From Bacteroidales bacterium (GTDB lineage Bacteria; Bacteroidota; Bacteroidia; Bacteroidales; UBA3824): a DNA stretch of 64,000 bases. Shown one piece after another: positions 42,232 through 50,460 of this stretch (positions within the stretch are counted from its first letter, which is position 1; each line of letters starts with the position of its first letter). A model generated the notes under the pieces. It was not told where the DNA came from. It did not search any database and was given only the letters and a program-made list of their open reading frames with translations. The position numbers and the translations under genes were made by a program. Location: assembly GCA_016286055.1 (NCBI GenBank), contig JAEERW010000005.1, forward strand, positions 1 through 64,000, in the 5' to 3' direction.

Positions 42232-44349
42232 TCAATCCTTCTCCACCCCCACCTTATCCACAAACTTTATGCTTTTGAGTTTTTCAACAAGAAAATCTTG
42301 TTGCGATTTGCTGTTGAGGAGCACCACCACCGAAACGGAGAAGCGGCCGTTGTCGGTTTCGGAGAAGTTGAACGAGCGGATGTGGATGCGGTAAGTTTCT
42401 GAAATCAACTTGGTTATGCTGCCACTCGCTCCGGGTTGATAAACGCCTTCGATGTTAAGTTTGGCATTGAAGGTTTTGGATTCAGAATTCTGTTTCCACA
42501 CGGCATTAACCACACGGTAAGGATAGCGTGAGATTATATTTGCAGCATTGGGACAGTCGGTGCGGTGAATTTTTGTGCCGCTGCTTGCCGTTACAAATGC
42601 AAAAATCTTGTCGCCGGGCATTGGATTGCAGCATTTGGCAAACTGAAAATCGATGGTGTTTAAGTTGTCGATTATCAGTAGATTGTTATCAGAAGAGGAA
42701 ATATCATCCTGATAAACAGAGTGTTCCACAGGCTTGATTTCAGCAGCGGATTTATCGTCATCTTTCGATGCCTCTACAAAGGCGTGCTTAATCTTGCTTG
42801 GTTCGAGTTTGCCCTCTCCGAGTGTCTGATACAACTGCACTGCCGAATCCATACCGAAATATTTCACCAACTTATTGACAGCCACATCGTTGTATTCAAC
42901 ATCAATCTGTTGGAGTTTTTGCTTAACAATATCTTTGCCCACATCGGCAAGACGGTTTTCCATAGATGCCAAAATGTGGCGCAGACGAGTTTTAACACGT
43001 TGATTGTTAACAATTTTGAGCCATTCTGCCGAGGGCTTTTGATTGTTGGCGGTGAGGATTTTTACCGTGTCGCCGTTTTGCAGCACGTTTTTAATGGAGG
43101 CGAACTTGTTGTTGACCTGCGCACCGATGCACTTGCTGCCGATTTGCGAGTGAATTGTAAATGCGAAATCCAAAACGGTGTCGCCTTGGTGCATCTTCAT
43201 CAGGTCGCCATTGGGCGTAAAAATGTATATCTCGTTGCTATACAGAGCCTTCTTGACGGTAGAATCATTCTTGTCGGGCGTTTCGATAGCCTCACGAATT
43301 TTTGAGAAAATATTGCCGCCTTCTTTACCATCGGTGCCGTTTTTGTATTTCCAATGCGCGGCGAGACCCTTTTCGGCAACCTCGTCCATACGTTTTGTGC
43401 GGATTTGAACCTCGATCCAACGACCTCCGGGACCAATCACCGTGGTGTGTAGCGATTCGTATCCGCTCGGTTTGGGTACGGTAATCCAATCGCGCAGACG
43501 GTAGGGATTTGGCTTATATTTCTCTGTTACAATAGAATAGACACGCCAGCAATCTGCCTTTTCGTCCTCGGGTTTGCTGTCGATTATTACACGTATGGCA
43601 AAAAGGTCGTAGATGCCGTCAACGTCAACGCCTTGTTTCTTCATCTTGGTGCGGATGGAGGCAATCGACTTGGGACGTCCTTTGATGCTGACGTTCATTC
43701 CCATTTCGGTAAATTTCTTTTTCAGCGGCTCAATAAACTCGCTGATATATTTGTCGCGCTCTGCCTTTTTGATTTGCAACTTGTCGGCTATGGAGCGGTA
43801 AGTGTCGTATTCAAAGTATTTTAGGCAAATCTCCTCCATCTCGGTTTTCACCTTGTAAAGACCGATACGGTGGGCAATAGGACTATACACCAATTGAACC
43901 TCGGTGGCGGTTTTGAGAGCCTCATCGTTGGGCAGCGAGTTTAAATTTCGGATTTTAAACAGATGCTGAGCCAAGAGGATAATTATAGAACGCACATCGC
44001 CAGAGAGAGTTACAAGCAGTTTGATGTAATTCTCGGTTTGCACTTTAAGTTTGTCGAGATTAAACTCAGGAATTTTTACAATTCCCTTTAAAATACCGTT
44101 GATTTCGTCGCCAAGAACGCCCGAATCAATTACTGTATTCAACTGATTAAAAGGGATATATGCGTAAGCGGCAGCGGCTGCCACTGTGATAGAGTCGGCA
44201 CTGATTTCGTCTGCCACAATGCTCAACAGCGGTGCGGACGAAGGAGTTTCAACTGCAAATTTTTCTACCTCGGTCAAAACATTTTTGAGTGCGAGAGCCT
44301 CGTCTGTGGCAAGAGCGTTGATGTAAGTTTCAAGTTTTTCGGTTATCAT
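42232..44349 (-). CDS. relA: RelA/SpoT family (p)ppGpp synthetase with degenerate hydrolase domain
   Basis: A 705-residue long Rel protein. The synthetase domain is intact (RPKSIASIRTKM, YDLFAIRVI, DWITVPKPSGYESLHTTV, RWIEVQIRT, EVAEKGLAAHWKYK). TGS (IYIFTPNGDLMKMHQGDTVLDFAF), a CC-type region (FAKCCNPMPGDKIFAFVT) and a C-terminal ACT domain follow. The N-terminal region keeps its length, but the HD motif of the hydrolase is missing (AAAAYAYIPFNQ where HDVVEDT is expected), so it is predicted to make but not degrade (p)ppGpp. ATG 44349 is used because a TATTTTG promoter box lies at 44372-44378. Confidence 0.92.
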   Translation of the reverse strand: MITEKLETYINALATDEALALKNVLTEVEKFAVETPSSAPLLSIVADEISADSITVAAAAAYAYIPFNQLNTVIDSGVLGDEINGILKGIVKIPEFNLDKLKVQTENYIKLLVTLSGDVRSIIILLAQHLFKIRNLNSLPNDEALKTATEVQLVYSPIAHRIGLYKVKTEMEEICLKYFEYDTYRSIADKLQIKKAERDKYISEFIEPLKKKFTEMGMNVSIKGRPKSIASIRTKMKKQGVDVDGIYDLFAIRVIIDSKPEDEKADCWRVYSIVTEKYKPNPYRLRDWITVPKPSGYESLHTTVIGPGGRWIEVQIRTKRMDEVAEKGLAAHWKYKNGTDGKEGGNIFSKIREAIETPDKNDSTVKKALYSNEIYIFTPNGDLMKMHQGDTVLDFAFTIHSQIGSKCIGAQVNNKFASIKNVLQNGDTVKILTANNQKPSAEWLKIVNNQRVKTRLRHILASMENRLADVGKDIVKQKLQQIDVEYNDVAVNKLVKYFGMDSAVQLYQTLGEGKLEPSKIKHAFVEASKDDDKSAAEIKPVEHSVYQDDISSSDNNLLIIDNLNTIDFQFAKCCNPMPGDKIFAFVTASSGTKIHRTDCPNAANIISRYPYRVVNAVWKQNSESKTFNAKLNIEGVYQPGASGSITKLISETYRIHIRSFNFSETDNGRFSVSVVVLLNSKSQQDFLVEKLKSIKFVDKVGVEKD

Positions 44350-44380
44350 AGCGTTGTATTTAAAGGTTTTGCAAAATAAA

Positions 44381-44409
44381 AAAGCCTGCACGACATTCGC
44401 GCAGGCTTT
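44381..44409 (-). terminator. gyrB terminator overlapping the relA promoter
   Basis: AAAGCCTGC and GCAGGCTTT form a perfect 9-bp stem with an 11-base loop followed on the minus strand by a T-rich run. The run contains the TATTTTG box used by the downstream Rel-family gene. Confidence 0.8.
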
Positions 44410-44430
44410 ATCAATATTTAAGCGGTTTTC

Positions 44431-46395
44431 TTATGCGTCGATATTCGCATAAACTGCATTTTGTTCGATAAATTCTCTGCGCGGGGGAACGTCGTCGCCC
44501 ATAAGCATCGAGAAAGTGCGGTCGGCTTCGGCTGCGTTTTCGATAGTTACCTGTTTCAATGTACGAGTTTCGGGATTCATAGTAGTTTCCCACAACTGGT
44601 CGGCGTTCATCTCACCAAGACCTTTGTATCGCTGTACTGTACACGACTCTTCGGAGCCGTTGCCAAGGTCGATAAGCGCCTGCTTACGCTGCTCCTCTGT
44701 CCAACAGTACCGTTGCATCTTACCACGTTTTACAAGATAGAGCGGCGGCGATGCGAGGTAAAGGTGTCCGCGGTCGATCACCTCTTTCATATAGCGGAAG
44801 AATAGCGTCATAGCAAGAGTTTGAATGTGGGCACCGTCCACATCGGCATCGGTCATAATTATAATCTTGTTGTAACGGATGTCGTTGAGGTTTGCAGCCT
44901 GACTATCTTCCTCAGTGCCGATGGTAATGCCAAGGGCAGTGTAGATATTCTTAATTTCTTCGTTGTCAAGGGTTTTGTACTGAACGGCTTTTTCCACGTT
45001 GAGGATTTTACCACGCAACGGAAGGATAGCCTGATACATACGGTCGCGACCCTGTTTTGCTGTTCCACCTGCCGAATCACCCTCGACTATGAAAATCTCG
45101 GTCTTGGTATTGTCTCTCGATGAGCAGTCGGCAAGTTTACCGGGCAGACCTGCGCCCTTCAACTGACTGTGAGCCTGCACAAGTTTGCGTGCATTGCTTG
45201 CGGCTATACGGGCACGGGCTGCAAGAATCACCTTGTTGCAGATATTCTTAGCATCGTTGGGGTTCTCTTCAAGATAGTTTTTAAGAGCGTCGCTAATGGC
45301 TTGATCTACTGCCGGAGCCACTTCGGTGTTGCCAAGTTTTGTCTTGGTCTGACCCTCGAACAAAGGCTCTTGAACTTTTACCGAAATAATGGCTGTGAGA
45401 CCCTCGCGGAAGTCGTCGCCAGAGATTTCAATCTTGTTTTTGGCAAGGATACCCGATGTGTCGGCGTACTGTTTGAGAGTACGTGTCAAACCACGACGGA
45501 AACCTGTAAGGTGCGTGCCGCCTTCCTGAGTGTTGATGTTGTTGACGTAAGAGTGGATAACCTCGCGATACGAATTGTTGTATTGCAAAGCCACCTCGAT
45601 AGGAATTCCGCTCTTTTCGGTAGATATATAAATAATGTTTGAAAGTACGTCCTTAGAAACTTCAAGATAATCGATAAACTCTTTCAAGCCCTCTTGCGAA
45701 TAGAAAACATCACTGCGGGTGTTGCCTTCCTCATCCTTACGCAAGTCGGTGAGGGTAAGTTTGATACCTTTGTTAAGGAACGAAAGTTCGCGCAAACGTG
45801 CAGCGAGAATTTCGTATTGGTAACTATGGCACGAGAAAATAGAATCATCGGCCTTGAAAGTGATTTCTGTACCAGTTTCCTCGGTTTCGCCAATCACCTT
45901 AACCTCGGTGGTGGGCTTGCCTATTGAATATTCCTGTTGGAAAATTTTGCCGTCGCGACGGATAACTGCCTTGAAATAAGTAGAAAGCGCGTTAACACAC
46001 GAAACGCCCACACCGTGCAAACCGCCGGAAACCTTGTAGGAGTTTTTGTTGAACTTACCACCTGCGTGAAGTATTGTGAGCACCACTTCAAGTGCCGACT
46101 TGCCCTCTTTTTCGTGATAATCGGTAGGAATACCACGACCATTGTCGCGAACGGTGATAGATTCGTCTTCGTTGATTGTTACGGTAACATCGGTGCAAAA
46201 TCCTGCGAGAGCCTCGTCGATAGAGTTGTCAACTACCTCGTATACAAGGTGGTGGAGACCTCTTTCGCCTGTGTCGCCGATATACATTGCGGGACGTTTG
46301 CGCACAGCCTCCAAACCTTCAAGCACTTGGATGTTTTTCGCTGTGTATTCTTCTTGTTCCTGCGTTGCAGTTTGATTTATATTATTTTCTTCCAT
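44431..46395 (-). CDS. gyrB: DNA gyrase subunit B
   Basis: A 654-residue type II topoisomerase ATPase subunit. ATP site DNGRGIPTDYHEKEGKSALE, HAGGKFNKNSYKVSGGLHGVG, transducer QTKTKLGN, and TOPRIM EGDSAGGTAKQGRDR...PLRGKILNVEKA and DADVDGAHI. It ends with the RRKFI-like RREFIEQNA. It supercoils DNA with GyrA (not in window). The length is that of standard GyrB without the enterobacterial insert. Promoter at 46453-46483, terminator at 44381-44409. Confidence 0.97.
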   Translation of the reverse strand: MEENNINQTATQEQEEYTAKNIQVLEGLEAVRKRPAMYIGDTGERGLHHLVYEVVDNSIDEALAGFCTDVTVTINEDESITVRDNGRGIPTDYHEKEGKSALEVVLTILHAGGKFNKNSYKVSGGLHGVGVSCVNALSTYFKAVIRRDGKIFQQEYSIGKPTTEVKVIGETEETGTEITFKADDSIFSCHSYQYEILAARLRELSFLNKGIKLTLTDLRKDEEGNTRSDVFYSQEGLKEFIDYLEVSKDVLSNIIYISTEKSGIPIEVALQYNNSYREVIHSYVNNINTQEGGTHLTGFRRGLTRTLKQYADTSGILAKNKIEISGDDFREGLTAIISVKVQEPLFEGQTKTKLGNTEVAPAVDQAISDALKNYLEENPNDAKNICNKVILAARARIAASNARKLVQAHSQLKGAGLPGKLADCSSRDNTKTEIFIVEGDSAGGTAKQGRDRMYQAILPLRGKILNVEKAVQYKTLDNEEIKNIYTALGITIGTEEDSQAANLNDIRYNKIIIMTDADVDGAHIQTLAMTLFFRYMKEVIDRGHLYLASPPLYLVKRGKMQRYCWTEEQRKQALIDLGNGSEESCTVQRYKGLGEMNADQLWETTMNPETRTLKQVTIENAAEADRTFSMLMGDDVPPRREFIEQNAVYANIDA

Positions 46396-46452
46396 TTGGT
46401 TTTAAAAATTCTTACTATGGTGGCACAAATAGCACACCTTTATATAATAGCG

Positions 46453-46483
46453 CAAAGGTACAATTTTAGTTTTAATCTGCAAA
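46453..46483 (-). promoter_or_regulatory. Promoter of gyrB
   Basis: Minus strand TTTG (46480-46483), 19 bases, TACCTTTG (46453-46460) followed by CGC. The leader before gyrB is about 50 bases. Confidence 0.7.
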
Positions 46484-46511
46484 TTTTTTGACGAAAAAAA
46501 CTTTGGTAAAA

Positions 46512-46694
46512 TTATCGAAACTGTTTTTGCTGCTCGTTATACTCAAAGCCAAATTCGCGGAGATATTTTTTGATCTCGCCGGGCTGTTTGTCGTAACTGC
46601 TGCAAAGCGATTCGAGACTGTCGTATTCGCCATCGCGCAAAAGCATATTGATTGTAGAAACCAACATAAATGGGTCGTTAGGTAGATTGTTCAT
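46512..46694 (-). CDS. DUF4250 domain protein
   Basis: A 60-residue soluble protein with the DUF4250 pattern: LPNDPFMLVSTINMLLRDG, then YDSLESLCSSYDKQPGEIKK and FGFEYNEQQKQF. It looks like a small winged-helix-like or Sox-type helical domain. It lies upstream of gyrB, in the same direction, with gyrB having its own promoter in between. Function unknown. Confidence 0.85.
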   Translation of the reverse strand: MNNLPNDPFMLVSTINMLLRDGEYDSLESLCSSYDKQPGEIKKYLREFGFEYNEQQKQFR

Positions 46695-46767
46695 TGTTGT
46701 ACGTTTTATTTTTGTTGCAAATATAATAAAAAAAGGAAATTATACCACACAATTGTTATAAAAAAAA

Positions 46768-46792
46768 GCGGACTGCAAAAAATGCAATCCGC
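46768..46792 (-). terminator. Rho-independent terminator
   Basis: GCGGACTGCA and TGCAATCCGC form a 10-bp stem (one wobble), 5-base loop, with a T-run on the minus strand. It ends the lipoprotein gene at 46824. Confidence 0.85.
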
Positions 46793-46823
46793 CAATAATT
46801 TAATTTTTTTAATATGAAAAAGA

Positions 46824-47330
46824 TTATTTTGCTACGAAGTAAGAGGGAGAAAGATCGCCTTTTTTCTGCCAAGAGAGTTTTTCGTTGGTGAGTTCCAAGA
46901 TGGTGTACTCTTCGGGAGTTTCTACATAATCGCCTTTCTCGTCGTCCCATTTGCGGAGAAGAAGAGTTTTGTCGTCGGCACCGAGTTCCCAAAGACCAGA
47001 TTCAACAGTAGCCGAGAAGAAACCTTCGCCAGTAGAGATAGAGTAAACGAGTTTGCTGGGGTCTTTTTGACCACGACCAAACAACCATTTAGCAGCAAGG
47101 AAGTCGCCGATTTTGGCAACGTCGCCTTTGAGTTCCATTTCGTGACCAACACCAGTTTCCTCTTTTAGAGCCTCGCCATTGCCTTTGAGGTCGGCGTTAA
47201 GGTCGGCTGCCCAAGTTTTACCCATAAGCATTTTACCTTTTTCAGAAACTTGTGCTTCGTTGCTACCACCGCAAGATGCCATAAGGCTGATTACCAATGC
47301 AGCCATTAAGAATGTAAGTGTTTTTTTCAT
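46824..47330 (-). CDS. Hypothetical lipoprotein
   Basis: A 168-residue protein with signal peptide and lipobox LMASCGG (Cys 20). The mature domain (GKTWAADLNADLKGNG, KLVYSISTGEGFFSATVESG, LWELGADDKTLLLRKW) looks like a lipocalin-type DUF4923/DUF5004-like sheet, which is inference. Good terminator downstream. It is probably an abundant small lipoprotein; role unknown. Confidence 0.75.
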   Translation of the reverse strand: MKKTLTFLMAALVISLMASCGGSNEAQVSEKGKMLMGKTWAADLNADLKGNGEALKEETGVGHEMELKGDVAKIGDFLAAKWLFGRGQKDPSKLVYSISTGEGFFSATVESGLWELGADDKTLLLRKWDDEKGDYVETPEEYTILELTNEKLSWQKKGDLSPSYFVAK

Positions 47331-47552
47331 GTGTGTAAGTTTTTAAATTGTTACAAAAAATTTAAAATTCGTTATTATGGTTGAAGGCATCAATTCAAAG
47401 TGAAAAAATGTTTCAACCTTTTTGCAAATATATGCAAAAAAAATTTAAAAAGTGCAAAAATTTTTAAGTTTTTTTTTACAATGCGGATAATACTTATTCA
47501 GATTTTTTTTATTAACATTGCAAAATTTTACAATTCAAAAAACACCATACTT

Positions 47553-49049
47553 ATGGCACACATAATAAACGAAATTTCAAGAACTTTTAACGAGTATCTC
47601 TTGATACCCGGACTCACCACCAAGGAATGTACTCCCGACAATGTGAACCTCCGCACGCCGCTTGTAAAATTCAAGAAAGGCGAAGAACCAGCCATCACGC
47701 TCAACGCGCCCTTTGCATCGGCTATTATGCAGTCGGTGTCGGACAGCAATATGGCTATCGCGCTTGCCAAAAACGGCGGAATATCGTTTATTTTTGGCTC
47801 GCAATCTATTGAAAGTCAAGCCGAAATGGTTCGCAAGGTAAAAAAATACAAGGCAGGATTTGTGGTTAGCGACGCAAACCTCACTCCCGATGCCACTCTC
47901 AAAGACGTTATTGAACTTAAACAAAAATGCGGCTACTCTACAATAGGTATCACCGAAGACGGAACATCAAACGGCAAACTCCTCGGATTAGTTACCAGCC
48001 GCGACTATCGTCCCAACCGCGACCCGCAAGACCGTAAGGTTAAGGAGTTTATGACTCCGTTTTCAAAACTTATCGTTGCCAAATTCCCCATCACTCTTGA
48101 AGAGGCCAACGATATTATTTGGAACAACAAGATTAACGCCCTCCCAATTATCGACGACAATCAAAACCTCAAATATTTTGTTTTCCGCAAGGATTACGAC
48201 AGCCACAAGACCAATCCCCTCGAACTTTTAGACAGCGAAAAACGTCTTCTCGTGGGCGCAGGTATCAACACTCGCGACTATGCCGAGCGTATTCCTAAAC
48301 TTGTGGAAGCCGGTGTGGACGTTATCTGTATGGACTCGTCGGACGGTTTTTCAGAATGGCAAAAAGACACTATCAAGTGGGTTCGCGAAAATTATGGCGA
48401 CACTATTAAAATAGGTGCTGGCAACGTGGTAGATGCCGAAGGTTTCCGCTATCTTGCCGAGGCTGGTGCCGATTTCGTAAAAGTGGGTATCGGTGGCGGC
48501 TCTATCTGCATTACCCGCGAACAAAAAGGTATCGGACGAGGACAGGCTACCGCTATTATCGACGTGGCTGCCGAACGCGACCGTTATTACAAAGCCACAG
48601 GCATTTACGTTCCGATTTGCTCCGACGGCGGATTGGTTCAGGATTACCATATGGTGCTTGCATTGGCAATGGGTGCCGACTTTTTGATGATGGGACGCTA
48701 TTTTGCACGTTTCGACGAAAGTCCCACCAAAAAGATTATGATCAACGGCTCGTATATGAAAGAGTATTGGGGCGAAGGCAGCAACCGCGCACGCAACTGG
48801 CAACGTTACGATATGGGCGGCGCAGCCACAATGAAATTTGAAGAGGGAGTTGACTCATACGTTCCCTACGCTGGCAAACTCAAAGACAATCTTACAGTTA
48901 CCATCGATAAAATCAAGTCAACAATGTGCAGTTGCGGCGTTACCACACTGCCACAGTTGAAAGCCAACGCCAAGATTACCCTCGTATCGTCTACGGGCAT
49001 CATCGAAGGCGGCGCTCACGATGTGGTGCTCAAGGAACAGAAACAGTAG
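47553..49049 (+). CDS. guaB: IMP dehydrogenase
   Basis: A 498-residue enzyme converting IMP to XMP in GTP synthesis. The barrel is interrupted by a CBS pair ([29 protein letters not shown]). It has the catalytic loop [20 protein letters not shown] with the active Cys, the SDGGL phosphate site, and the flap GMEGSN-like [16 protein letters not shown] 47553 (MAHIINEIS) is chosen by alignment with the usual IMPDH N-terminus; the upstream frame is low-complexity. Terminator at 49113-49142. Confidence 0.92.
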   Translation: MAHIINEISRTFNEYLLIPGLTTKECTPDNVNLRTPLVKFKKGEEPAITLNAPFASAIMQSVSDSNMAIALAKNGGISFIFGSQSIESQAEMVRKVKKYKAGFVVSDANLTPDATLKDVIELKQKCGYSTIGITEDGTSNGKLLGLVTSRDYRPNRDPQDRKVKEFMTPFSKLIVAKFPITLEEANDIIWNNKINALPIIDDNQNLKYFVFRKDYDSHKTNPLELLDSEKRLLVGAGINTRDYAERIPKLVEAGVDVICMDSSDGFSEWQKDTIKWVRENYGDTIKIGAGNVVDAEGFRYLAEAGADFVKVGIGGGSICITREQKGIGRGQATAIIDVAAERDRYYKATGIYVPICSDGGLVQDYHMVLALAMGADFLMMGRYFARFDESPTKKIMINGSYMKEYWGEGSNRARNWQRYDMGGAATMKFEEGVDSYVPYAGKLKDNLTVTIDKIKSTMCSCGVTTLPQLKANAKITLVSSTGIIEGGAHDVVLKEQKQ

Positions 49050-49053
49050 ACAA

Positions 49054-49082
49054 TGCATAATGCATAATGCATAATGCATAAT
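49054..49082. repeat. TGCATAA 7-mer tandem repeat
   Basis: Four head-to-tail copies of TGCATAA starting at 49054, 49061, 49068 and 49075, directly after the guaB stop, with a further TTGCATAATTAAGA nearby. A small VNTR-like spacer; no coding role. Confidence 0.8.
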
Positions 49083-49112
49083 TAAGAGTGCAGATTGCAT
49101 AATTAAGAATTT

Positions 49113-49142
49113 AAAGCACAATTTCTTAGGAAGTTGTGCTTT
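49113..49142. terminator. Bidirectional terminator between guaB and rarA
   Basis: AAAGCACAA and TTGTGCTTT with an inner AGGAAG/TTTC pairing; T-rich on the plus side, and it abuts the rarA stop codon at 49143. Confidence 0.75.
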
Positions 49143-50414
49143 TTATTTATACTTTCCATTCCACAGTCTATCAATAGTCTCTTTGGCTTTGGCTTCGGAG
49201 GGGTTTTCTTGGGGATGGTAGAATGTGGTGCCGCGGATTTCGTCGGGAAGATATTCTTGATTTACAAAATGTCCGGGGAAATCGTGGGCGTATTTGTAAT
49301 CTTTGCCGTAGCCGAGTTGCTTCATCAGTTTTGTGGGTGCATTGCGAAGGTGAAGCGGCACAGGAAGGTCGCCAGTTTTTTCTACAAACTCCATAGCGGT
49401 GTTGATAGCGTTGTAAGCCGAATTACTCTTAGGCGAATTGGCAAGGTAAATAACTGTTTCGCTGAGCATTATGCGCGATTCGGGATAGCCCACAGTGTTA
49501 ACAGCATTAAAACAAGCCTGCGCAAGCAACATAGCGTTAGGATTGGCAAGACCAATATCCTCGCTTGCCGAAATAATCAGTCGTCGGGCAATAAATTTGA
49601 GGTCTTCGCCACCTGCAAGCATACGCGCAAGCCAATATACAGCGGCATTGGCATCGCTTCCTCGGATACTCTTGATAAACGCCGAAATAATATCGTAATG
49701 CATCTCGCCATTTTTATCATACATTGCAAGATTTTTTTGAAGACGTTGCATTACAATCTCGTCGTTGATAATTACTTGGTCGGACGTTTCGGCATTGATA
49801 ACTATCTCTAATATATTGAGCAACTTGCGTGCATCGCCACCACTCTGACGAAACAGTGCGGTGGTTTCTTCTACCTTGATATTTAGTTTTTTGAGTTCGG
49901 TATCGTTGTGGATAGTATTGTCCAAGAGGCGTTCAAGGTCTTCTTTTTCAAGGGGTTTCAAAACATAAACCTCGCAACGGGAAAGCAACGGCGAAATCAC
50001 CTCAAAACTTGGATTTTCGGTGGTAGCACCAATGAGAGTGATAATACCCTGCTCCACAGCGGCAAGGAGCGAATCTTGCTGACTTTTGTTGAAACGGTGA
50101 ATTTCGTCGATAAAGAGAATCGGCGACGGCGAACCAAAAAAAGTCTGATGCTGAGCCTTTTCTAACACCTCGCGAACATCTTTTACACCGCTACTTACTG
50201 CGCTGAGGGTATACATAGCACGGTTTCCGCTTGTGGCAATAATTTTGGCAAGAGTGGTTTTGCCCACACCGGGAGGTCCCCAGAGAATAATGCTGTGTAT
50301 TCTTCCGGTTTCAATCATATTTCGGAGAACAGCCCCCTTGCCCACAAGGTGCTGCTGACCAATATATTCGTCCAAATTTTTAGGACGCATCCGTTCTGCC
50401 AAAGGTTGTGCCAT
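49143..50414 (-). CDS. rarA: Replication-associated recombination protein RarA (MgsA/WRNIP1 family)
   Basis: A 423-residue AAA+ clamp-loader-like ATPase acting at stalled forks. It opens LAERMRPKNLDEYIGQQHLV, with Walker A GPPGVGKT (46-53), Walker B ILFIDEIHRF, sensor ATTENPSF, and the C-terminal tetramerisation region (RDYKYAHDFPGHFV-like DYKYAHDFPGHFVNQEYLP). Full-length. A TATCTTTG box lies at 50444-50451, so it has its own promoter between it and the phosphatase gene. Confidence 0.95.
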   Translation of the reverse strand: MAQPLAERMRPKNLDEYIGQQHLVGKGAVLRNMIETGRIHSIILWGPPGVGKTTLAKIIATSGNRAMYTLSAVSSGVKDVREVLEKAQHQTFFGSPSPILFIDEIHRFNKSQQDSLLAAVEQGIITLIGATTENPSFEVISPLLSRCEVYVLKPLEKEDLERLLDNTIHNDTELKKLNIKVEETTALFRQSGGDARKLLNILEIVINAETSDQVIINDEIVMQRLQKNLAMYDKNGEMHYDIISAFIKSIRGSDANAAVYWLARMLAGGEDLKFIARRLIISASEDIGLANPNAMLLAQACFNAVNTVGYPESRIMLSETVIYLANSPKSNSAYNAINTAMEFVEKTGDLPVPLHLRNAPTKLMKQLGYGKDYKYAHDFPGHFVNQEYLPDEIRGTTFYHPQENPSEAKAKETIDRLWNGKYK

Positions 50415-50443
50415 ATAGTGTAATCTTTTTGAATCTGATTCCG

Positions 50444-50451
50444 CAAAGATA
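50444..50451 (-). promoter_or_regulatory. -7 box of rarA
   Basis: Minus strand TATCTTTG followed by CGG, 30 bases before the ATG. Confidence 0.55.
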
Positions 50452-50460
50452 GAAAAAAAA

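Noticed and set aside
49054-49082. TGCATAA repeats considered as iterons of an origin
   Set aside because: Only four 7-mers between guaB and its terminator, no DnaA boxes or replication initiator gene.
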